Source of the DNA: JBDKGV01 sp039798005 | Lineage (GTDB): Bacteria; Fibrobacterota; Fibrobacteria; UBA5070 | Assembly (NCBI GenBank): GCA_039798005.1 | Contig: JBDKGV010000240.1 | Location: forward strand, 1-5,373 | Direction: 5' to 3' | DNA length: 5,373 nucleotides | In this document: in pieces, positions 1 to 4,930 of the stretch | Layout: every line of letters starts with the position of its first letter | How positions within the stretch are numbered: the first letter of the stretch is position 1 | Made by a program: the position numbers and the translations under genes | Notes under the pieces: generated by a model | The model's database searches: none | Told to the model about the DNA's origin: nothing | What the model saw: the letters and a program-made list of their open reading frames with translations, nothing else

Positions 1-165
1 GGCAGCGAGATCAGCGCTCGCAAGAAGACGGCCAAACTCACCGGCATCGAAGGCACCGAAATCAGCGTGAGCAAGAAGGGTCGCAAGTTGACCGATATCG
101 AGGGCACCGAGGTCAGTGCCCGCAAGAAGATGGCCAATTTTGCCCCATCGGCATCGAAGGCCTGA
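1..165 (+). CDS. C-terminal end of a lysine-rich tandem-repeat protein (partial)
   Basis: Frame 1 is open from the window edge to TGA at 163-165 and gives 54 residues. They form 17-residue repeats of the type TEISxxKKxxKLTxIEG: unit 1 is residues 2-18, unit 2 is 19-35, and a degenerate third begins at residue 36. Units 1 and 2 share 11 of 17 residues, with the E-I-S, K-K, K-L-T and I-E-G positions constant. The repeats are rich in Lys/Arg on one side and Glu on the other. The last unit loses the pattern after its K-K pair and ends in an Ala/Ser/Pro-rich tail. I do not recognise the family. The start lies outside the window, so length, signal peptide and domains are unknown. A hairpin terminator follows about 65 bp downstream, which supports this being a real gene end. 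That it is coding is supported by the in-frame amino acid periodicity; the function is unknown. Confidence 0.7.
   Translation, partial: GSEISARKKTAKLTGIEGTEISVSKKGRKLTDIEGTEVSARKKMANFAPSASKA
4..161 (+). repeat. 51-bp tandem coding repeat, about three units
   Basis: Units are at 4-54, 55-105 and 106-about 161. They diverge at the DNA level, mostly at third codon positions and at variable residues, but each keeps AAGAAG and the first two keep ATCGARGGC. The third contains GGCATCGAAGGC (150-161) displaced by 5 nt relative to unit 1, so that piece is read in a different frame. The array probably extends upstream of the window. Confidence 0.75.
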
Positions 166-230
166 AATTGATGTGAATTTCATCCCGGTGGCGTTGAGCA
201 CCACCTGTGCGGTGAGATTCGCCACCACCA
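166..230. other. Intergenic stretch with inverted-repeat potential
   Basis: GGTGGCG (187-193) is complementary to CGCCACC (220-226), and inside that loop GCAC (198-201) can pair with GTGC (207-210). Together with the hairpin at 231-260 this would give a structured 3' untranslated region. The stems are short and could be chance in GC-rich DNA. I see no convincing open reading frame or promoter here. Confidence 0.3.
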
Positions 231-267
231 TGCCCCGACGGAGATCCTCCGTTTGGGGCAATTTCAT
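231..267 (+). terminator. Rho-independent-like terminator after the repeat-protein gene
   Basis: TGCCCC (231-236) pairs with GGGGCA (255-260), and ACGGAG (238-243) pairs with CTCCGT (247-252) around an ATC loop. A G opposite TT forms a small internal bulge. This gives about 12 GC-rich base pairs. The downstream tract ATTTCATTTCTT is T-rich but interrupted, so the tail is imperfect. It lies between the TGA at 163-165 and the next gene, where a terminator for the upstream gene would be expected. Function is inferred from structure and position. Confidence 0.6.
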
Positions 268-326
268 TTCTTGGCCATTTCCGGAAGATTGACGGGTTCG
301 TGGTTTGGAATTTTCTGATCATTGCT

Positions 327-330
327 AGGA
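327..330 (+). promoter_or_regulatory. Shine-Dalgarno AGGA for the nucleotidase gene
   Basis: AGGA ends 8 nt before the ATG at 339, a normal spacing. It decides the start: the longer candidates, GTG at 300 and ATG at 330, lack a comparable site, and starting at 339 gives a clean signal peptide. Confidence 0.6.
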
Positions 331-338
331 TGATCCTG

Positions 339-1976
339 ATGCAATCCCTCCACCGGCCCCAACTCGCCCTGCTTGGGTTCCTGCTTGCGCTTGCCACCGG
401 CGTGTCGGCCCAATCCTCCTATCGCCTGCGTCTGGTGCATGTCAACGACATCCACGCCCATCTCGATCCGTCCGATGTCACGCTTTCAGGCGAGCCTTCC
501 TTGCAGGTGCAAATGGGTGGTGCAGCGCGATTGGCCACGGCCTTTGCCCAGTTGCGAAAGGAACCTGTCCCGACCCTTTTTCTGCACGCGGGGGACCAGT
601 TCAGCGGAACCTCATGGTTCTCCCATTACCAAGGCCTTGCGGATGCTGCGGCGCTGGATCGCTTGGGATTCGATGCCTTCGTTCCCGGAAACCACGAATT
701 CGACAAGGGTCCGGCAGTGTTGGGCCGATTCCTCGACTCGCTCGACGCCCCGGCGCTTGCGGCCAATCTGGATGTCGACCAAGAACCGGCTCTGCGTGGC
801 AAGATCGCGCCTGGATTGATTCGCAGCATCGCCGGACATCGGATCGGGATCGTGGGAGCGGCCCAGCCCGAAACCCCCAGGATCTCAAGTCCCGGACCCT
901 TGGTGCGATTCCGTTCCGTTCGATCGGTCCGGCCCACCGTGGATTCCTTGCGCAAGGCCGGAGCCGAGGTGGTCATCCTGCTTTCCCACGCTGGCTTTGA
1001 AGAGGACACTCTCCTTGCCTGCAGGCTTGGCGTCGATGCCGTGGTCGGAGGGCACAGCCACACGCGCATGGGAGATTTTTCGCAAGAAGGTCTGAAGGGA
1101 TCAAGTGCCTATCCTGCCGTGGCTCGATGTGCAGATGGCCGACGGGTGCCGGTCGTCCAAGCATGGGAATGGGGCAAGGAAATCGGGGTGCTGGATCTTG
1201 AGATTGCCCAGGGCAAGGTCACGGGCTTTCAAGGGCGTCCTTTCCTCCCGATGGGCGGGACCTTCCGAGAGGAGGGAAAACTCGTCCCGGACAAGCAGGC
1301 GGTCGCGATTGGCAAGCGTCTGGAACAGCGCAAGGCGGTGCGCATCCTTGAGGCGGATTCGGCGATGCAAGCCTTGCTGGATCGGCTTGGAAAGCCGTTG
1401 GACAGCCTGCGCAAGGCCGTCGTGGGTCATCTCCCGGAGGGGATTTCCCGTCGCCACGGTGCCTTGGTCCAAGTGTGTGCCGCATCCCTCTTGCAAGCGG
1501 GGGAAGTGCACGGCGCAAGGGTGGGCTTGGTCAATGCCGGGGGCGTGCGGGATGATCTCAAGGGTGGCGTCGTCACGCAGGATGACGTCCTCAAGGTGCA
1601 GCCCTTCGGAAATGCCGTGGTGATCCTGACCGTCACGGGCAAGGAACTGCTCAATGCGGTGAAGATCCTCAATGGGCGTCACGGTCGCACGGTCGGACTT
1701 GCCGGGGTGGCGATCGTGACGGATTCCGTCCGGAGTTCAATTGCCTTGAGATGGATCACAGTCGCAGCGTCGTGCGTTTCGTGCAAGGATGCTCAAACGC
1801 AGATGTCAGCGAAACTCGTGGGAGAATCAGATACCGTACGAATTGCCACCAGCTCCTATTTGGCCGGTGGCGGGGACGGATGCCAGGTACTCAAGGCAAG
1901 CCAAGGCTGGCGTCAGGAGATGGATCTCACCGATGCTCAAGCCTTGGTTGCTTGGATCAGGAAATGGCACCCGTAG
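339..1976 (+). CDS. Secreted bifunctional metallophosphatase / 5'-nucleotidase (UshA family)
   Basis: A 545-residue exported enzyme expected to hydrolyse nucleotides, and possibly UDP-sugars or 2',3'-cyclic nucleotides, in the periplasm or outside the cell. Residues 1-24 form a signal peptide: basic H5-R6, a hydrophobic core, then V-S-A before Q25, without a lipobox Cys. The N-terminal metallophosphatase domain shows all dinuclear-metal motifs: NDIHAH (36-41), GD (85-86), GNHEFD (117-122), LSH (H217) and GGHSH (H239, H241). The C-terminal nucleotidase domain has NAGGVR (399-404), PFGN (422-425) and the substrate-binding YLAGGGDG (507-514). The length fits UshA proteins, about 550 residues. 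An unusual C479-V-S-C482 pair lies in the C-terminal domain and could form a disulfide in an exported protein. An in-frame GTG at 300 would add 13 residues before the signal peptide and is less likely. It stands alone, convergent with the operon to its right. The family call is firm; the exact substrate is not. Confidence 0.93.
   Translation: MQSLHRPQLALLGFLLALATGVSAQSSYRLRLVHVNDIHAHLDPSDVTLSGEPSLQVQMGGAARLATAFAQLRKEPVPTLFLHAGDQFSGTSWFSHYQGLADAAALDRLGFDAFVPGNHEFDKGPAVLGRFLDSLDAPALAANLDVDQEPALRGKIAPGLIRSIAGHRIGIVGAAQPETPRISSPGPLVRFRSVRSVRPTVDSLRKAGAEVVILLSHAGFEEDTLLACRLGVDAVVGGHSHTRMGDFSQEGLKGSSAYPAVARCADGRRVPVVQAWEWGKEIGVLDLEIAQGKVTGFQGRPFLPMGGTFREEGKLVPDKQAVAIGKRLEQRKAVRILEADSAMQALLDRLGKPLDSLRKAVVGHLPEGISRRHGALVQVCAASLLQAGEVHGARVGLVNAGGVRDDLKGGVVTQDDVLKVQPFGNAVVILTVTGKELLNAVKILNGRHGRTVGLAGVAIVTDSVRSSIALRWITVAASCVSCKDAQTQMSAKLVGESDTVRIATSSYLAGGGDGCQVLKASQGWRQEMDLTDAQALVAWIRKWHP
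1718..1730. repeat. Iterated 13-bp palindrome, copy 1
   Basis: GACGGATTCCGTC is a perfect inverted repeat around a central T. It lies inside the nucleotidase gene and encodes T461-D-S-V464 between the conserved C-terminal motifs. It is one of four near-identical copies in the window. Confidence 0.6.
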
Positions 1977-1979
1977 AGG

Positions 1980-2510
1980 TCAGGCTGCGATTCCGGCGCT
2001 CCACAGGGCCGAGAAGATCTTGGGATCGGCCCCCACGCCTTCGTTCCGGCGGGTCTCGAGCCAACTGCGCAGATCCGAAAGCGGCACCTCGTGGACGGTG
2101 ATGTCCTCGCCTTCGACGCCGCCGCCTGAGCCGAGCTTTTCCAGTTCAAGCGCGTGGTAGCAGGTGATGATCTCGTCGGTGAGCCCGGCCGAGGAAGGAC
2201 CTTCCCACAGCTTCTTGAGTTGCTTGGCGCTCCAGCCGGATTCCTCCTCCAACTCGCGATTGGCGGCCAGTTCCAGTGCTTCGTTCGCGTCGTCCCCATC
2301 GCCGACCAGACCCGCAGGCAGCTCAAGCAACCGTTTGCCGATGGGCTTGCGGAACTGCTCGACGAGGATGATTTTTTCCTGGGGCGTGACGGCAAGGATG
2401 CACACCACGGCGTGCGCGTTGGGACGACGGACGAAGACCCATCCTTCGGTCTCCACGAGATCGAGGAAGCGGCTGTGGTGAAGAACCTTGGGAGTGACGG
2501 AATCTGTCAT
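1980..2510 (-). CDS. Nudix hydrolase, ADP-ribose pyrophosphatase-like
   Basis: A 176-residue cytoplasmic hydrolase, probably cleaving ADP-ribose or another nucleoside diphosphate derivative to AMP plus a phosphorylated product. The fold is marked by EQFRKP (51-56), ELPAG (63-67) and the Nudix box helix with E77, R85-E86, E89-E90 and G92-W93, which binds the catalytic Mg2+. Between G67 and E77 the box is four residues longer than the canonical G-x5-E spacing. The later loop reads SSAGLTDE (106-113); ADP-ribose pyrophosphatases usually have a Pro in this loop, replaced here by A108. The substrate is therefore less certain than the family. The start is ATG at 2510-2508, preceded by GAGG at 6-nt spacing. 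It begins 1 nt after the carbonic anhydrase stop codon, so it is the last gene of the minus-strand operon and likely translationally coupled. Its stop codon is separated by 3 bp from that of the convergent nucleotidase gene. Confidence 0.88.
   Translation of the reverse strand: MTDSVTPKVLHHSRFLDLVETEGWVFVRRPNAHAVVCILAVTPQEKIILVEQFRKPIGKRLLELPAGLVGDGDDANEALELAANRELEEESGWSAKQLKKLWEGPSSAGLTDEIITCYHALELEKLGSGGGVEGEDITVHEVPLSDLRSWLETRRNEGVGADPKIFSALWSAGIAA
2496..2508. repeat. Iterated 13-bp palindrome, copy 2
   Basis: GACGGAATCTGTC, with outer T and A extending the inverted symmetry to 15 bp (2495-2509). It covers the first codons of the Nudix gene and encodes M-T-D-S-V on the minus strand. Sitting next to the start codon, it could influence initiation by base pairing, though no such role is shown. 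Confidence 0.6.
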
Positions 2511-2511
2511 T

Positions 2512-3171
2512 TCAATCCTCGAAGAGGCGGGCGGGGGAGGTGAGCGCCTTGAAGAAGCCGGGTTCGACCTCGCCGTGGCACCGAGGGGAAAAATTGAGGT
2601 CGCGCACCAGGCCGTCGGTCAGGCGGTACACCCAGGAATGGACGGAGAGCTCTTTGCCTTGGCGCCAAGCCTCGCGCACGACGGTGCTTTCCGCGGCGTT
2701 GCGGGCCTGTTCCAGCACATTGAGTTCGCACAGGCGATCGAGATAGAGTTCGTTGTGCTCGTCAGGGAGAAGCGATTCGTGGGTCCGGGCCACGTCCCGC
2801 ACGTGGCGCAGCCAGTTGTCGGCAAGACCATAGGGCTCGCTGTCGTGCAGGGCGGCCTTCACGCCGCCGCAGCCGTAGTGCCCGACGATGAGGATGTGCT
2901 TGACTTCCAGGACCCGCACGGCGTACTCGATCACCGACAGGCAATTGAGGTCGGAATGGACCACCACATTGGCCACGTTGCGATGCACGAACAGCTCACC
3001 CGGTTCCATCCCCACGATCTCGTTGGCGGGCACGCGGCTGTCGGAACACCCGATCCAGAGGTATTCGGGGGCCTGTTGGTTGACAAGGCGGGAATAGAAG
3101 TCAGGATCCTGTTCGATCATCTCCTGCGACCAGAGACGATTGTTCTTCAGGAGGTTGTGTGGGTTCGACAT
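2512..3171 (-). CDS. can: Beta-class carbonic anhydrase, type II (Can-like)
   Basis: A 219-residue zinc enzyme interconverting CO2 and bicarbonate in the cytoplasm. Zinc ligands are C42, D44, H98 and C101, with the catalytic Asp/Arg dyad D44-R46 in CSDSR (42-46) and GHYGCGG at 97-103. W39, R64 and Y182 match the non-catalytic bicarbonate pocket of allosterically regulated type II enzymes. From memory, the sequence tracks E. coli Can closely through EPGELFVHRNVAN (56-68), DLNCLSV (74-80) and CELNV (148-152). The start at 3171 is chosen because it puts C42, D44, H98 and C101 at the E. coli Can numbers. In-frame ATGs at 3189 and 3207 would add 6 or 12 residues without homology, and none of the three has a strong ribosome site. 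It lies 52 nt downstream of allophanate hydrolase and 1 nt upstream of the Nudix gene, same strand. Its context suggests supplying bicarbonate to urea carboxylase or capturing CO2 from allophanate hydrolysis; that role is inferred. Confidence 0.95.
   Translation of the reverse strand: MSNPHNLLKNNRLWSQEMIEQDPDFYSRLVNQQAPEYLWIGCSDSRVPANEIVGMEPGELFVHRNVANVVVHSDLNCLSVIEYAVRVLEVKHILIVGHYGCGGVKAALHDSEPYGLADNWLRHVRDVARTHESLLPDEHNELYLDRLCELNVLEQARNAAESTVVREAWRQGKELSVHSWVYRLTDGLVRDLNFSPRCHGEVEPGFFKALTSPARLFED
2517..2520 (-). promoter_or_regulatory. Shine-Dalgarno GAGG overlapping the end of the carbonic anhydrase gene
   Basis: On the minus strand GAGG, six bases and then ATG (2510) form a good ribosome site. 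It lies in the last sense codons of the carbonic anhydrase gene, whose TGA is at 2514-2512. Ribosomes ending there are placed to reinitiate on the Nudix gene. Confidence 0.65.
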
Positions 3172-3223
3172 GGCAGTAAAATAACCCATGGGGGATGGCT
3201 TGCCCATCGGAAGGCTCGTTCCA

Positions 3224-4930
3224 TCAAATCGCCGGGACTGGCGAGGCGATCGCCGATCGCCATCCGCCGTGGGCGGTGATGTCCTCCATGCCCAGGATGC
3301 CGTGGTCCTCGCACAGGAAGCCCATCACGGTGGAGCCGTCCTCCAGTTCCACCGTACCCAGGCACAAGGGTGGACGGACGCAGGAGGCGAGGAACGATCC
3401 GGCCCCTTCAGGCGGCAAGGACCAGATCTCGACCTCGATAGGGGCACCGTCTCCGGTACGGACCAGACCCGGGAAACGACGCTCGCCCCGCACGATGCGG
3501 TAGGCGCGGTAGGCGCTTGAGGTGCGGGTCACGGACTTGAGGACGCCTCCACGCGAGACGAGCTCGTGGTTGAGGGGTTCGCCCGAGAGATGGAGCCCTG
3601 CGACGGCGAGACGCACCCGGTCGGAGACGGGAGCAGGGGCAGGATTGCCGGTCCAGCGATCGCCCATGGCCAAGAGCTTGCGGTCATGGAAGGCCGGCGC
3701 GAAGAGGGTGATGCCAAACGGCAGTCCGCGCTCGTCCATGCCCGCGGGCAGGGCCAGCGCCGACAGGTCGAGCAGGTTGCAGAAGTTGGTGCCGCGTCCG
3801 AGCCCGGAGTTGACGCCGACCGGGTCGTCCTCCACCTCGTTGCGGGTCGGCAGGTGGCTTGCCGTGGGCAGCATCAGTGCGTCGATCCCCGAAAAGACGG
3901 AATCTGTCAGACGGCACAGGCGCTCCAGTTCGTGCAAGGAGGCGAACAGTTCGCTTGCCGTGCGCTTCTCACCGGTTTCCAGGATGCGCCGGGTGATGGG
4001 GTGGATCTCGGTCGGGTTGGCCTTGACGAAGGTGCCCACGGCCTCCCAGCGCTCGGCGGTCCAAGGCCCTTCGTAGAGAAGCTGCGCAGCCTTTTCGAAA
4101 GGAGTGAAGTCGATCTCGACCAGCGTCGCCCCTTTGGCGCGGGCCTTCTCCTTGGCTTCTTCCCAAAGGGGGATCCACAGCGGATCGAGGTCGAAGGGCA
4201 GGATTGCGGGAATCCCGAGCACGGGATGGGCGGGCACCGTCATCGGAGCGTCGCCGGGAAGCGGGCGGGAATAGGGATCGGACGGATCGGTGTCTTGCAC
4301 GGCATCCCACACCTTGCGGGCAAGCGCCGTGTCCAGTGTGAAGACGCTCACGCAGTCCAAACTCTTGCAGGCGGGGACCACGCCGGTGGTCGACCAAAGT
4401 CCTCGTGAGGGCTTGAGACCTGTGATGTTCTGGAAGGCGGCGGGGATGCGTCCGGATCCTGCCGTATCGGTGCCCAAGGCGAAATCGACATGCCCCAGCG
4501 CCAAGGCCACCGCAGAGCCGGAACTGGAGCCACCGCTGATGTGGTCAGGGGAGAGGGCGTTGCAGGGAGCTCCGTAGGGACTGCGCGTCCCCACCAGGCC
4601 CGTGGCGAACTGGTCGAGGTTGGTCTTCCCCAAGGGGATGGCGCCGGCGGCGCGCAACCGGGCAACGACCGTGCTGTCCTGCCGGGCGGTGGTGGCGAAG
4701 GCCGGGCAGGCCGCGGTGGTGGGCCAGTGGGCCACATCGATGTTGTCCTTGACGGCAAAGACCAGGCCCGAAAGCGGGAGCGGGTTGCCCATTCCGTTCC
4801 AAGCTACAAGGCGTCGCACATCGCGTTCCAGTTCGGCCTCGGTGGCCAGGTGGATCCACACGGCCGGGTCGGAACAGGATCGAGCCTTCTCCAGGCACTC
4901 CAAGGCATGCTTCAGGATCTTCTCCATCAT
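3224..4930 (-). CDS. atzF: Allophanate hydrolase (amidase domain plus AtzF-type C-terminal domain)
   Basis: A 568-residue enzyme for the second step of ATP-dependent urea breakdown: allophanate to ammonia and CO2. The amidase-signature domain (about 1-440) has the Ser-cisSer-Lys triad: K61 in AVKDNID, S135 in GGSSSGS (133-139) and nucleophile S159 in DTAGSGR (155-161), with the family's 24-residue Ser-Ser spacing. LYEGPW, in the middle of the protein, is typical of allophanate hydrolases rather than generic amidases. The C-terminal region (about 450-568) matches the AtzF C-terminal domain, with GLVRTGDGAPIEVEIW, GTVELEDG, GFLCE and EDITAHGGWR. In the Kluyveromyces enzyme this domain decarboxylates the N-carboxycarbamate intermediate. 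ATG at 4930 overlaps the urea carboxylase stop as ATGA and has GGGAG 7 nt upstream; a second ATG follows at once. No defect is seen. The urea-carboxylase neighbour and the C-terminal domain make this call much stronger than the amidase signature alone, which also covers GatA and other amidases. Confidence 0.94.
   Translation of the reverse strand: MMEKILKHALECLEKARSCSDPAVWIHLATEAELERDVRRLVAWNGMGNPLPLSGLVFAVKDNIDVAHWPTTAACPAFATTARQDSTVVARLRAAGAIPLGKTNLDQFATGLVGTRSPYGAPCNALSPDHISGGSSSGSAVALALGHVDFALGTDTAGSGRIPAAFQNITGLKPSRGLWSTTGVVPACKSLDCVSVFTLDTALARKVWDAVQDTDPSDPYSRPLPGDAPMTVPAHPVLGIPAILPFDLDPLWIPLWEEAKEKARAKGATLVEIDFTPFEKAAQLLYEGPWTAERWEAVGTFVKANPTEIHPITRRILETGEKRTASELFASLHELERLCRLTDSVFSGIDALMLPTASHLPTRNEVEDDPVGVNSGLGRGTNFCNLLDLSALALPAGMDERGLPFGITLFAPAFHDRKLLAMGDRWTGNPAPAPVSDRVRLAVAGLHLSGEPLNHELVSRGGVLKSVTRTSSAYRAYRIVRGERRFPGLVRTGDGAPIEVEIWSLPPEGAGSFLASCVRPPLCLGTVELEDGSTVMGFLCEDHGILGMEDITAHGGWRSAIASPVPAI
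3896..3908. repeat. Iterated 13-bp palindrome, copy 3
   Basis: GACGGAATCTGTC, identical to copy 2. It lies in the allophanate hydrolase gene and encodes T-D-S-V (from residue 342 on the minus strand) in a segment outside the catalytic motifs. Confidence 0.6.

Noticed and set aside
1..165. CRISPR array from the 51-bp repeats at the left edge
   Set aside because: Units are contiguous, diverge at third codon positions and encode a consistent peptide; there are no spacers.
289..319. Possible promoter with TTGACG (289-294) ahead of the nucleotidase gene
   Set aside because: The -35-like box is good, but no convincing -10 box lies 16-18 bp downstream; the best match, TCTGAT (314-319), needs a 19-bp spacer and matches only four of six bases.
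300..338. GTG at 300 (or ATG at 330) as the nucleotidase start
   Set aside because: Neither has a good ribosome site, and the extra residues would precede an already complete signal peptide. ATG at 339 has AGGA at 8-nt spacing.
3189..3207. Longer carbonic anhydrase starts at 3189 or 3207
   Set aside because: They add residues without homology and lack a ribosome site. The start at 3171 puts the zinc ligands at the E. coli Can positions.
3185..3208. Short palindrome CCCATGGG and GATGG/CCATC hairpin between allophanate hydrolase and carbonic anhydrase
   Set aside because: The stems are only 4-5 bp and lack a T tract; too weak for a terminator or attenuator.
2488..3279. Long plus-strand open frame opposite carbonic anhydrase
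   Set aside because: It is antisense to a gene with complete catalytic motifs, has no ribosome site or recognisable domain, and is explained by GC-rich codon bias.
3566..4408. Long plus-strand open frame opposite allophanate hydrolase
   Set aside because: It is antisense to a clearly conserved enzyme, and its low-complexity Gly/Arg/Val composition is typical of shadow frames.
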